Assembly: GCA_023145185.1 (NCBI GenBank)
Contig: JAGLEG010000056.1
Location: 1-13,459, forward strand
Direction: 5' to 3'
Length of the DNA stretch: 13,459 nucleotides
From: Thermoplasmata archaeon
GTDB taxonomy: Archaea > Thermoplasmatota > Penumbrarchaeia > Penumbrarchaeales > Penumbrarchaeaceae
Below are positions 1 through 7,756 of the stretch, piece after piece (position 1 is the first letter of the stretch; every line of letters begins with the position of its first letter). The translations under genes and the position numbers were made by a program. The notes beneath the pieces were generated by a model. That model was not told the origin of the DNA and searched no databases. It worked only from the letters and a program-made list of their open reading frames with translations.

Positions 1-1
1 T

Positions 2-3000
2 GCATCCTCGGAACTTGACGGGATCATCGAACAAGGCGAGTATAACCACAGCTCGTCATACGATTCCGGCAATTTCCTCCTCTACTGGAACGTCACCGGA
101 GAGGATATCATCATAGGTATGAAAGCGTTGGCGTCAGGCTGGATATCGCTGGGGATCTCGCCCACTTCCATGATGCAGGATGCGGACATGCTCTTTGGAT
201 GGGTTGACGGTTCCACCCCTTACGCTGAGGACTCATTCTCGACTGGAGCTACCGGCCCTCACCCGAGGGATACCGAACTTGGAGGGACCAACGATATCAA
301 GGCCTTCAACGCCACGGAGTCCGGAGGCTGGACCACGGCGGAGATCAGGAGGGCGCTTGTGACAGGGGACACCTACGACAAGGATATCGTCACGGATACC
401 CCGATATCGATCATCTGGGGATACAGCGATACGGACAGTTTTGATTCCATGCACACCGCTGTCGGATACGGCACATGGAGGGTGAATGCATCTACTACCC
501 CTCCTCCTCCCCCTCCGCCCAAGGCTGATTTCGATGGGATCATCGGACCGGGTGAATATGGAAATATGACGAAGGTGGACAGTGACAGGTTCGAACTTCA
601 CTGGAACCTTAATGGTACATCTATCGATATCGGGATCAGGGCAGAGGTCACCGGATACGTCTCCATAGGCATCGATCCAACCGACAGGATGAAGGATGCG
701 GACCTGATCTTCGGATGGGTGGAAGGGGGCCTTGCGCGGTCAGAGGACCATTTCTCCACAGGGGTGGTTGGACCCCACTCGCTCGACGAGGACCTGGGTG
801 GAACATTTGATATCATCTCCTACAACGGGACCGAGTCCGGAGGCTGGACAACGTTCGAGTTCAGGAGGAACCTGACCACCGACGATGCCTATGACCGGAC
901 GTTAAGAACGGATGTGGCCTTCCCTCTTATCTGGGCAGTTGCGGACTCCGATGACCCCACGGCCACCCACACCAGAAGGGGGACGATCATGTGGAACCTC
1001 TCCAATGCCACAGTACCTCCCCCTCCACCACCACCCCAACCTCATTTTTCAGACTTCGACGGGGTCATCTCCGAAGGGGAATATTCCGATTCAAAGATGT
1101 TCGATTCAGATCGTTTCGAGCTGTACTGGAATGTGACCGAGCCCAAGATATCCATTGGTATAAGGGCAGAGGCCACGGGGTGGATCTCGCTGGGACTCGA
1201 TCCCTCCGAGAGAATGGCAGATGCAGATATGCTGCTGGGATATCATGACGGAGATCCTCACCTTCTTGACCAGTTCTCGACCGGACCGGAGGGCCCACAC
1301 CCCGAGGATACCACACTCGGCGGCACCGATGACATACTGGACTTCAATGTGACTGAGTCGGGAGGATGGACCACAATAGAGTTCAGACGGAATCTGACCT
1401 CGGTAGACCAGTATGACAAGAGCATTAACACGACAGACCTGATGACCATCATCTGGGCCATCTCTGACTCGGACGATCCCACCTCTCTTCACACCAGAAG
1501 GGGAACAACCACCTGGAAACTGACCTCAACTGTTAATCCACCTCCCCCACCTCCATTGAAGAACACCACACTCGATGGAATTGTATCAGAGGGTGAATAT
1601 GACGACTCAGCGTCCTTTGGAGATGGGTCCTTTGTTATCCACTGGTCGATTAACGGAACCAGGATATGGATGGCAATGGTAGGCCAGACGGACGGGTGGG
1701 TCTCAATTGGTTTCGAGCCCACCTCAATGATGAAGGATGCTGATGTGATCATAGGTTGGGTAGATGAGGATGGACCAGGCCTGTGGGACACTTTTTCAAC
1801 AGGTGATCTTGGCCCTCACCCTGTCGATACCGATCTCGGGGGAACAGATGATATCTTGACCTTCAACGGAACGGAAACCGGAGGTCTCACCACACTGGAG
1901 TTCGTCAGGGAGCTTGATACAGAAGATGCATATGATAAGGTGATACCTGGATCTGGTTCCATCAATGTCATCTGGGGATTGGGTTCCTCCGACGACCCGG
2001 AAAGCACCCATACTGCAAGGGGCTCGGGTACCTTGTTGTTATACGCAATAGGGCCAGAACCAACAGAAGGGTTGGACGGTGTAATATCGCCCGGTGAGTA
2101 CAGGGATTCGGCAAGTTTCGATTTCGATAACTTCAGGGTCCACTGGACCATTGAAGGGCAGGATCTTCTTATGGCGATCTCGGCAAAGACGGTCGGATGG
2201 GTATCCATCGGCTTCGATCCCGAGGATATCATGAAGGACTCGGACGTGGTCCTTGGATGGGTCGAGAGCGGCGTAGTACACATCATCGACGGGTATTCCA
2301 CGGGCCAATACGGCCCCCACCCGCCAGATACCCATCTGGGTGGTACAACGGATATCCTTCAGTACAACGGCACCGAGGCGGATGGTCTAACTACCATAGA
2401 GTTCATCCGTGAGATTAGCACAGGAGACGTTTACGACAAGGAGATCCCCACCTCCGGGAACCTGAACATCATGTGGGCCTATGGGGAGCACGACGATTTC
2501 GGCGAGACACACTCGAAGAGGGGATTTGCCGTGCTGACGATAGGTCCCGAGGTGGAAGAGCCGCCGGTAGAGGCGGACCTGGATGGTCTCATCTCACCGG
2601 ATGAATACGATTTCAACGGCTCCTTCGGTGAGGGGTTGATCACGATATACTGGAAGGTGGAGGGGGACTCGTTCAGGATGGCCATCCAGGGAAAGACAAC
2701 CGGCTGGGTGTCGATCGGGATAGGCTACAGCACTGCAATGGCTGATTCCGACATGATATTCGGATGGGTTGAAGATGACGGCACCGTAAAGGTCATCGAC
2801 GCGTATTCAACAGGACCGACCGGCCCCCATCCGGCCGACACCGATCAAGGGGGTACGAACGACATATTATCGTTCGGAGGACGGGAGATCAACGGCGTCA
2901 CCACCATAGAGTTCGTCCGGAAACTGGATACAGGCGACGATATGGACAATCCGATACCGAAGAACGGCACCGTGAAGATCATCTGGGGTGTTGGGGGGTC

Positions 3001-3652
3001 AGACTCCTTTGATAACATGCACACCAGGGTCGGCTACGGGACCATCGACATTGCATCCGGTGAGACCTCAAACGAGGAGCCGGTCTCGTTATGGCCCTTA
3101 CACGCAATATTCATGACCCTCGGTGTAGGTGGCATGATCACCGCCTGGGTCTCCCAGTACCGGAAAAAGTGGAGATCGTTCCTGAAATACCACATCTACG
3201 TCATGTCCGGATCCGTCGTAATGGGTGCCATCGGCCTGGCCCTTGGTTATTATATGGTGGAGTCTGGCACAGGGGTCCACCTGAGGGTTCTGCACTCCTG
3301 GCTCGGGGGAATAGCGATACTTGCAGCGTTTGCTGCGCTGGGCCTGGGGCTCTACTTCAAGTACACCCGGGTCATGAAGCACAAGAGGCCCACGATCAAG
3401 GTGCACAAATACGTCGGAAGGGTGGGAGCCGGCTCGTTCATCCTGGTCGCTGGAATGGGATTCTATCAGGCCATCATCGTCAACGAGCAGGAGCCGGAAC
3501 TGTGGTTCATCGGGGTGATGGCGCTGTCCCTGCTGGTACTGGTCGGGATCATAACCTTCCTGATCGTGAAAGGGAAGAGAACCACAGCCAACAAGATCGA
3601 TCCATCACCGGAAAAGGCAAATGGGATACAGGACGAGATCGATGAGGAGTGA
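2..3652 (+). CDS. multi-DOMON heme protein fused to cytochrome b561 membrane domain (5' partial)
   Basis: This is a large surface electron-transfer protein whose beginning lies left of the window. The frame is open from base 2, and codons before the ATG at 119 already encode the start of a DOMON module (DGII..GEY), so 119 is not the start. Six modules of about 160 residues follow. Each ends with a His-Thr or His-Ser plus Arg/Val-Gly motif and has a Met in an M-x-D-[AS]-D motif. Met and His are the axial heme b ligands in known DOMON cytochromes. After 3060 come five hydrophobic segments; His codons at 3101, 3191, 3293 and 3404 match the four heme ligands of cytochrome b561. The tail is charged and cytoplasmic. 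More than ten N-x-T/S sequons fit an exported, glycosylated archaeal protein. The fold assignment is firm. Electron donor, acceptor and true heme number are inferred. The signal peptide and any further modules are out of view. Confidence 0.94.
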   Translation, partial: ASSELDGIIEQGEYNHSSSYDSGNFLLYWNVTGEDIIIGMKALASGWISLGISPTSMMQDADMLFGWVDGSTPYAEDSFSTGATGPHPRDTELGGTNDIKAFNATESGGWTTAEIRRALVTGDTYDKDIVTDTPISIIWGYSDTDSFDSMHTAVGYGTWRVNASTTPPPPPPPKADFDGIIGPGEYGNMTKVDSDRFELHWNLNGTSIDIGIRAEVTGYVSIGIDPTDRMKDADLIFGWVEGGLARSEDHFSTGVVGPHSLDEDLGGTFDIISYNGTESGGWTTFEFRRNLTTDDAYDRTLRTDVAFPLIWAVADSDDPTATHTRRGTIMWNLSNATVPPPPPPPQPHFSDFDGVISEGEYSDSKMFDSDRFELYWNVTEPKISIGIRAEATGWISLGLDPSERMADADMLLGYHDGDPHLLDQFSTGPEGPHPEDTTLGGTDDILDFNVTESGGWTTIEFRRNLTSVDQYDKSINTTDLMTIIWAISDSDDPTSLHTRRGTTTWKLTSTVNPPPPPPLKNTTLDGIVSEGEYDDSASFGDGSFVIHWSINGTRIWMAMVGQTDGWVSIGFEPTSMMKDADVIIGWVDEDGPGLWDTFSTGDLGPHPVDTDLGGTDDILTFNGTETGGLTTLEFVRELDTEDAYDKVIPGSGSINVIWGLGSSDDPESTHTARGSGTLLLYAIGPEPTEGLDGVISPGEYRDSASFDFDNFRVHWTIEGQDLLMAISAKTVGWVSIGFDPEDIMKDSDVVLGWVESGVVHIIDGYSTGQYGPHPPDTHLGGTTDILQYNGTEADGLTTIEFIREISTGDVYDKEIPTSGNLNIMWAYGEHDDFGETHSKRGFAVLTIGPEVEEPPVEADLDGLISPDEYDFNGSFGEGLITIYWKVEGDSFRMAIQGKTTGWVSIGIGYSTAMADSDMIFGWVEDDGTVKVIDAYSTGPTGPHPADTDQGGTNDILSFGGREINGVTTIEFVRKLDTGDDMDNPIPKNGTVKIIWGVGGSDSFDNMHTRVGYGTIDIASGETSNEEPVSLWPLHAIFMTLGVGGMITAWVSQYRKKWRSFLKYHIYVMSGSVVMGAIGLALGYYMVESGTGVHLRVLHSWLGGIAILAAFAALGLGLYFKYTRVMKHKRPTIKVHKYVGRVGAGSFILVAGMGFYQAIIVNEQEPELWFIGVMALSLLVLVGIITFLIVKGKRTTANKIDPSPEKANGIQDEIDEE
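11..3060 (+). repeat. six tandem DOMON-coding modules with proline or acidic linkers
   Basis: In-gene repeat with a period of about 500 bases. Modules begin near 11, 530, 1054, 1571, 2072 and 2576, each opening with a D-G-[IVL]-I/V-x(2)-[GD]-E-Y motif. A central G-W/Y-[VI]-S-[IL]-G motif, an S-T-G-x(2)-G-P-H segment and a G-G-T-x-D-I segment recur in all six. Linkers after modules 1, 2 and 3 are runs of six to eight prolines (near 497-522, 1013-1038 and 1537-1557). Linkers after modules 4 and 5 are short and acidic (GPEPTEG and GPEVEEPPVEA). Modules 1-3 share E-S-G-G-W-T-T and F-R-R, while modules 4-6 have G-[LV]-T-T and F-[VI]-R, so two subfamilies are visible. Confidence 0.9.
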
Positions 3653-3656
3653 TTCC

Positions 3657-3669
3657 GGTCCAGAGGACC
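3657..3669. other. short inverted repeat in the convergent gap
   Basis: GGTCC AGA GGACC is a perfect 5-bp inverted repeat with a 3-base loop. It lies in the 34-base space between the 3' ends of the DOMON-b561 gene and the RND transporter gene. It could form a small RNA hairpin in both transcripts. There is no T-run after it on either strand, so it is not a convincing archaeal terminator. Confidence 0.35.
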
Positions 3670-3686
3670 AAATACCACCGATCCGG

Positions 3687-6101
3687 TTACGTCCTATCAA
3701 CGAGAAGCAGAAGCATCGGAAGCACGAAGATCGCGCCGATGTAGCTGTATATGATCATGATAGCGGTCAATATCCCGAAGGCGACGAACGCCCCGAAAGA
3801 CGCGAACATAAGCACTGAAAAACCCAGCGCGGTGGTTGCGGCGGCGCCCAGCAGTGCCGTGCCCGTGGAATATATCGTATCCGCCATGGCATCTTCCGGC
3901 CCTTTACCATTCTCCCTCTCCTCCCGGTACCTGTGGGTGATGTGGATCGAGTAGTCCACCCCCACCCCTATTGAAATTGCGCCTATGAGTATCGTTACCA
4001 CGTTGAAATCGTATCCAAGAAGATACATCGAGCCGAGTATCCAGGTCGTTACAAGGCAGACCGGGATCATTGTGACGATACCGAACTTGACCGATCTGAA
4101 TGCAAACATCAGTATAACAAAACAGACTGACAGGCATATCAGGATCGAGGAGATCATGGTCCCGGTAATGGCCGCCAGTACAGTGTAGATAACGATCGGC
4201 TCGCCTGTCACCACGCAGTTGATCTTACCCTCATCCTCCAGCCTCTCAAGGGGAAGGGAGTCCTCTTCCAGCTCCTTTTTGACCTCCTTCTCATTTCCCC
4301 CGCTACCGGAGGCCTCGAGCCATATCACGGTCCTGTCATAATCGCCATCTTTACTCTTGTGAAGGAGATGCTGGATGTCAACAGAGGATACATTGCCGAT
4401 TCCCATCTCGTAGAGGTGATCGAACACCCTGACAACGCCCGTGGTTGAATCCGGGACCAGGTCACCGTTCACATCCATCACAGCTAGATCATCTCTGAGA
4501 GTGAAATTTTCCATTATCTCGAAAACGTACTGACAGATGTAGGTGACCGGGAGCTCCCCTTCGACGGCGACCAGGTGTTCATCGCCTTCCATATTTCCAA
4601 CGGTCTCTTCAAGGGCAAGCAGCACCTCCGGATCGGCCACCTCGCCTTCGACAAGTATCATCACCTTTTCCGTGTTGCCCCGGACAAAATGTTCCTCCAT
4701 CATGTCCATCGCCCTCCACACCTGGGAATCCTCCTGAAGCACATCCCCAAGGGAGAACTCCGTTCCCACCTGAAGGGCCCCAAGTACGGACCCACCGGTC
4801 AGGACCAGTACCACGGGAATGACCAGAAACGGCATTTTCGCAATTCTCAGAATTCCACGAGATGGGATGGCGGTGATCCTCTGGATCCGGGGATTCTCTT
4901 TCCCTGGTTCCCTCCCCTTTTTCCCTTTCACCGGGATCTTTCTATCCACGAGCGACCTGAGGGCCGGCACGAATATCCCCATGATGACGAAGGCGGAGAT
5001 GATGCCGATGCCTATCACCAGCCCGAAGTCGCGGACCGCGGGGAGGCCCGACAGGATATTGGAAAAGAAGGCCGCCGCGGTGGTTACGGTGGCAAGCAGT
5101 ATCGCCGCTCCTATCTGGGTGATGCTCGTCTCGGCGGCCTCTCCGGGCTCAACTCCCTTCTCCCTCTCCTCCCTGTATCTGTGGAGGGAGTGTATCGCAT
5201 AATCTATTCCAAGCGCCAGGATCAGGATCGGTGCGAAGAAGGAGAGCATGGTCATCTTCAGACCAATTAAACCGGTTATCCCGAACATCCAGAGAAATAC
5301 CATGGGGATCCCGATGACGGATATCAGAACGTCCACCACCCTTCTTCGCAGGCTGAAAAAGAGCACTGTGACTATCAGGGCAAGGCTGATCGGCAAAAGG
5401 GTAAGGCCATCCTTCATCCCCTCCCCCATCTCCGTTTCAAAACCCGCTAGAACTCCCACCCTGGTCTCAGTGAGATCGTTCCCCAACACCGCATATTTCA
5501 CCGCCAGCTGCCCCTCCTCGTTCTCGGGCCCCAGAGAGGAGATCAGCGTATTGTTCAGCTGCACAACGATCATTGCGGCCTTCGCCCGGTATCCGCCACT
5601 TTCATACGTAAGGTCCTTGGACATAAGCGCCTTGAGCTCCGGAACCTGGAGTGAAATATTGATCACCTGATCAAGCTGTGATCCGGACGCCCCCTCCAGG
5701 TCAGTCCCGAACATGAGCTCGAGCGTCTGGCCTACCGCATCTGCGATGCTCGTGACATTTGAAGGATCCCCGATCAGAAACCGCCTCACATTCACATCCG
5801 ATCTGATGCTATCCTCGATCCGGGATATCTCGATAAGGCACTCCCTGCTGAGGACGTTATCTCCCCTGGCCTCCACCACCGTGTAAACCTTATGCACCGG
5901 ATCGGAGAAATCCCTCCTTATGGTATCCTCCGCCCTTGGTACCTCGTGGTCCGGGGCAAAAGCGCTCGTGCTGGGATCCGCCTCGATGTTCATCATGGGA
6001 AATATGAAAAGAAGGGTTACGATCAAAATTGTGGTCACAACGACCACGGGATATCGATTTACAACATCACCAACTCTGCCCATGGTCCTGGAGCTCGTCA
6101 T
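3687..6101 (-). CDS. RND superfamily transporter, MMPL/HAE3 type
   Basis: An integral membrane transporter of about 804 residues, typical for archaeal HAE3/MMPL proteins. It shows the duplicated RND plan: one N-terminal helix, a large external loop of roughly 190 residues, a bundle of five helices, then the same again. Each half carries the proton-relay Asp-Tyr pair in its fourth helix: GIDYAIH with Asp at 5204-5202, and GVGVDYSIH with Asp at 3956-3954. Each pair is followed by an HRYREERE cytoplasmic segment. A longer in-frame reading begins at 6284, but it would run through the divergent helicase start. ATG 6101 is preferred because GGAG (6112-6109) sits 7 bases upstream; ATG 6152 is a second option without an SD site. 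Family knowledge suggests proton-driven movement of lipids or other hydrophobic molecules. The substrate cannot be read from sequence. No partner subunits lie nearby. Confidence 0.92.
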   Translation of the reverse strand: MTSSRTMGRVGDVVNRYPVVVVTTILIVTLLFIFPMMNIEADPSTSAFAPDHEVPRAEDTIRRDFSDPVHKVYTVVEARGDNVLSRECLIEISRIEDSIRSDVNVRRFLIGDPSNVTSIADAVGQTLELMFGTDLEGASGSQLDQVINISLQVPELKALMSKDLTYESGGYRAKAAMIVVQLNNTLISSLGPENEEGQLAVKYAVLGNDLTETRVGVLAGFETEMGEGMKDGLTLLPISLALIVTVLFFSLRRRVVDVLISVIGIPMVFLWMFGITGLIGLKMTMLSFFAPILILALGIDYAIHSLHRYREEREKGVEPGEAAETSITQIGAAILLATVTTAAAFFSNILSGLPAVRDFGLVIGIGIISAFVIMGIFVPALRSLVDRKIPVKGKKGREPGKENPRIQRITAIPSRGILRIAKMPFLVIPVVLVLTGGSVLGALQVGTEFSLGDVLQEDSQVWRAMDMMEEHFVRGNTEKVMILVEGEVADPEVLLALEETVGNMEGDEHLVAVEGELPVTYICQYVFEIMENFTLRDDLAVMDVNGDLVPDSTTGVVRVFDHLYEMGIGNVSSVDIQHLLHKSKDGDYDRTVIWLEASGSGGNEKEVKKELEEDSLPLERLEDEGKINCVVTGEPIVIYTVLAAITGTMISSILICLSVCFVILMFAFRSVKFGIVTMIPVCLVTTWILGSMYLLGYDFNVVTILIGAISIGVGVDYSIHITHRYREERENGKGPEDAMADTIYSTGTALLGAAATTALGFSVLMFASFGAFVAFGILTAIMIIYSYIGAIFVLPMLLLLVDRT

Positions 6102-6108
6102 GATAACA

Positions 6109-6112
6109 CTCC
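6109..6112 (-). promoter_or_regulatory. SD site deciding the RND transporter start
   Basis: On the minus strand GGAG lies seven bases before the ATG at 6101. The upstream in-frame ATGs at 6140, 6152 and 6284 have no comparable site. This is the main argument for the 804-residue form. Confidence 0.6.
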
Positions 6113-6150
6113 AGGGTCTGGTTCGACCATTTTTGCGCATTGCATTACTC

Positions 6151-6159
6151 ATAATTAAG
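6151..6159 (-). promoter_or_regulatory. possible TATA element for the RND transporter
   Basis: On the minus strand CTTAATTAT is an A/T-rich element whose centre would place transcription start near 6129, giving a leader of about 28 bases that includes the GGAG site. The alternative is the near-symmetric CTTATAT at 6194-6201, shared with the helicase promoter. The choice between them is uncertain. Confidence 0.35.
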
Positions 6160-6193
6160 TTGATTATGTCGGGGGGCCCACATGAGAAACATT

Positions 6194-6201
6194 CATATAA
6201 G
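6194..6201 (+). promoter_or_regulatory. probable TATA box of the helicase gene
   Basis: CATATAAG lies about 60 bases before the helicase ATG and would start transcription near 6222-6226, leaving a leader of about 35 bases. The element reads CTTATATG on the other strand, so it could also serve the divergent transporter gene. Confidence 0.5.
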
Positions 6202-6221
6202 CGACCCCTTTGTGGATGTGT

Positions 6222-6237
6222 CCAACTATCAAGTTGG
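6222..6237. promoter_or_regulatory. perfect inverted repeat at the predicted helicase transcript start
   Basis: CCAACT ATCA AGTTGG is a perfect 6-bp inverted repeat with a 4-base spacer. It lies between the TATA box and the helicase SD site, at or just after the expected transcription start. It could be a protein-binding operator or a 5' RNA hairpin. Which of these, if either, is not shown by sequence. Confidence 0.45.
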
Positions 6238-6246
6238 TAAAAAAAT

Positions 6247-6251
6247 AAGGA
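6247..6251 (+). promoter_or_regulatory. helicase SD site
   Basis: AAGGA lies six bases before the ATG at 6258 and supports that start. The ATG also fits the protein: Phe6 falls at the usual aromatic position upstream of the Q motif (Gln28). Confidence 0.6.
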
Positions 6252-6257
6252 ATTCAT

Positions 6258-7574
6258 ATGTATTTTAAAAAATTCAACTTTCACCCCAGCATTTCACAGA
6301 GAATAAGGGATCTGGGATATGAGACCCCAACGCCCATTCAAGATAAGGCGATACCCCCCGTTCTGGAGGGGAAAGACGTACTTGGCCTGGCCCAGACAGG
6401 GACCGGCAAGACCGCCGCCTTCGTGCTTCCCATATTACAAAAGCTCCGTTCCCGCCCGCGCGGTAAAATTCGTGCGCTGGTAGTCGCACCTACTCGCGAG
6501 CTGGCAGAACAGATACACGAGGCTACAAAAGCGTTGGGCAGCCAAACCGGCCTACGCAGTATGACCATATACGGTGGTGTCAGCCAGGTCCCACAGCTGA
6601 AGTCGCTTCGGTCAGGTGTTGAGATAGTCGTCGCCTGCCCGGGCAGGCTTCTTGACCACCTGAACAATGGTCGGATCGACCTCTCCAACGTTGAGGTACT
6701 GGTGATCGATGAGGCGGACCGCATGTTCGACATGGGGTTCCTGCCGGACATCAGGAAGATACTGAGGCACCTCCCCGAGAAGAAGCAGATGCTCCTGTTC
6801 TCGGCGACCATGCCTCCGGATATTCGACGGTTGGCCCAAGATTTCATGTACCACCCGGTTACCGTGCAGATAGGCCATTCCAGGCCGGTCGATACCGTAT
6901 CCCACGCGCTCTACCCTGTCGAAAATCACCTCAAGACCAGTATGCTGATAGAGCTCCTTCGGCACACGGACACCGAGTCGGTCCTGGTATTCACCCGCAC
7001 AAAGCATCGGGCAAAACGCCTGGCCATTCAACTGCAAAAGCTGGACTACAGGGTCGCATCGCTTCAGGGAAATATGTCGCAGAACCAGAGGCAGAACGCG
7101 TTGAACGGGTTCCGGGACGGATCATATCAGATCCTGATCGCCACGGACATCGCCGCCCGGGGGATAGATGTAACATCAATCTCCCATGTTATCAACTACG
7201 ACATTCCCGACACTCCGGATGCATACACTCACCGGATAGGCCGCACGGGGCGTGCTGCCAAGACCGGGGATGCATTTACGATGATCACGGGGGAGGATGA
7301 GCAAACCGTGCGCGCCATCGAACGATTACTTGGTTCAAGTATAGAGCGCCGAACGATCGAAGGCTTTGATTACAACAGGCCGCCTCCTCCCAGAACCCAC
7401 GGATCGGGTCGATATTCGACAGGCCCCCATAATCGTCGGGGAGAGCAGAACCGGGGTAGATCGACATCTCAGGGACATACACATTCTGTCTCATCCCATT
7501 CGGTAAGACATTCGGACCAGCCATCCTCCCCGCCCCGGTCACAACGGTCAAGACACCGCCGACCCCACAGGTAG
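6258..7574 (+). CDS. rhlE: DEAD-box RNA helicase, RhlE type
   Basis: An ATP-dependent RNA-unwinding enzyme of 438 residues with the full motif set in order: Q motif (Gln28), Walker A AQTGTGKT at 45-52, PTRELA near 78-83, CPGR at 127-130 (commonly TPGR), DEAD at 151-154, SAT at 182-184, VLVFTRTK, ATDIAARGID, and HRIGRTGR at 325-332. The two RecA domains and the RTKH segment resemble bacterial RhlE. After residue 372 comes a basic, disordered tail of about 66 residues rich in Arg, His, Ser and Pro, typical of RNA-binding tails. By hand count about 32 of 46 arginines use CGN codons, whereas neighbouring genes mainly use AGG. This points to acquisition from bacteria. It stands alone, divergent from the transporter. 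Likely roles are ribosome assembly or RNA remodelling, including in the cold; these come from family knowledge. Confidence 0.96.
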   Translation: MYFKKFNFHPSISQRIRDLGYETPTPIQDKAIPPVLEGKDVLGLAQTGTGKTAAFVLPILQKLRSRPRGKIRALVVAPTRELAEQIHEATKALGSQTGLRSMTIYGGVSQVPQLKSLRSGVEIVVACPGRLLDHLNNGRIDLSNVEVLVIDEADRMFDMGFLPDIRKILRHLPEKKQMLLFSATMPPDIRRLAQDFMYHPVTVQIGHSRPVDTVSHALYPVENHLKTSMLIELLRHTDTESVLVFTRTKHRAKRLAIQLQKLDYRVASLQGNMSQNQRQNALNGFRDGSYQILIATDIAARGIDVTSISHVINYDIPDTPDAYTHRIGRTGRAAKTGDAFTMITGEDEQTVRAIERLLGSSIERRTIEGFDYNRPPPPRTHGSGRYSTGPHNRRGEQNRGRSTSQGHTHSVSSHSVRHSDQPSSPPRSQRSRHRRPHR

Positions 7575-7592
7575 AAGTTGACAACGAACTTC
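7574..7592 (+). other. hairpin at the helicase stop codon
   Basis: GAAGTT and AACTTC form a 6-bp stem around a 7-base loop, beginning on the last base of the stop codon. It could mark or protect the 3' end of the helicase mRNA. No T-run follows directly, so a terminator role is unproven. Confidence 0.3.
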
Positions 7593-7617
7593 AGTGAAAT
7601 CGAAGCTTGAACATGGG

Positions 7618-7631
7618 CCAATTTATATTGG
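7618..7631. promoter_or_regulatory. inverted repeat with embedded TATA-like core upstream of tbp
   Basis: CCAAT TTAT ATTGG is a perfect 5-bp inverted repeat with a 4-base spacer. Its centre, TTTATAT, looks like an archaeal TATA box. It lies 126 bases before the tbp ATG. It may be a distal promoter or a protein-binding site. It resembles the CCAA/TTGG palindrome in front of the helicase. Confidence 0.35.
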
Positions 7632-7699
7632 AAACGTAGAATATCACACCAGAACAAGTATAGTGAACGCCCCATATGTCCCTCCCCAACGTTTAAGGT

Positions 7700-7709
7700 A
7701 GATATATCC
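7700..7709 (+). promoter_or_regulatory. probable TATA box of tbp
   Basis: AGATATATCC sits about 50 bases before the ATG, predicting transcription start near 7731 and a leader of about 26 bases. The 182 bases between helicase and tbp hold this element, the distal palindrome and the helicase 3' hairpin; I see no gene in it. Confidence 0.5.
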
Positions 7710-7746
7710 ATACTCCAGCATTATTATCAAAATATTGGATGTAAGC

Positions 7747-7752
7747 AGGTGG
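7747..7752 (+). promoter_or_regulatory. tbp SD site
   Basis: AGGTGG lies four bases before the tbp ATG and matches the archaeal anti-SD core (GGAGGTG). Confidence 0.6.
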
Positions 7753-7756
7753 TCCC

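Noticed and set aside
119..121. ATG at 119 as the start of the DOMON-b561 gene
   Set aside because: In-frame codons from base 2 encode the opening of a DOMON module that matches the other five, so the gene begins before the window.
2..3060. Repeated pattern considered as a CRISPR array or DNA satellite
   Set aside because: The period is about 500 bases, divergence is high, and conservation is at protein level: these are protein domain repeats.
3091..3645. 184-codon plus-strand frame overlapping the b561 domain
   Set aside because: The product is Arg/Gly/His-rich, and the other frame encodes clear membrane helices with heme ligands.
3653..3686. Bidirectional terminator between the convergent genes
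   Set aside because: Only a 5-bp hairpin is present and no T-run occurs on either strand.
4575..5270. 231-codon plus-strand frame inside the transporter gene
   Set aside because: It is antisense to a well-conserved RND coding region, lacks an SD site, and its product is low-complexity Gly/Arg/His-rich: a shadow frame.
6102..6284. Longer N-terminus of the RND transporter starting at 6284 on the minus strand
   Set aside because: It would run across the helicase ATG, SD site, palindrome and TATA region and adds a non-hydrophobic stretch unlike the family. ATG 6101 has a proper GGAG site.
7469..7711. 80-codon minus-strand frame covering the helicase-tbp gap
   Set aside because: It runs antisense into the helicase tail, has no SD site, and has an odd Cys/Trp/Arg composition.
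7575..7756. tRNA or other structured RNA gene in the gap before tbp
   Set aside because: No cloverleaf, no T-loop GTTC-type motif and no extended stem were found; only short palindromes and TATA-like elements.
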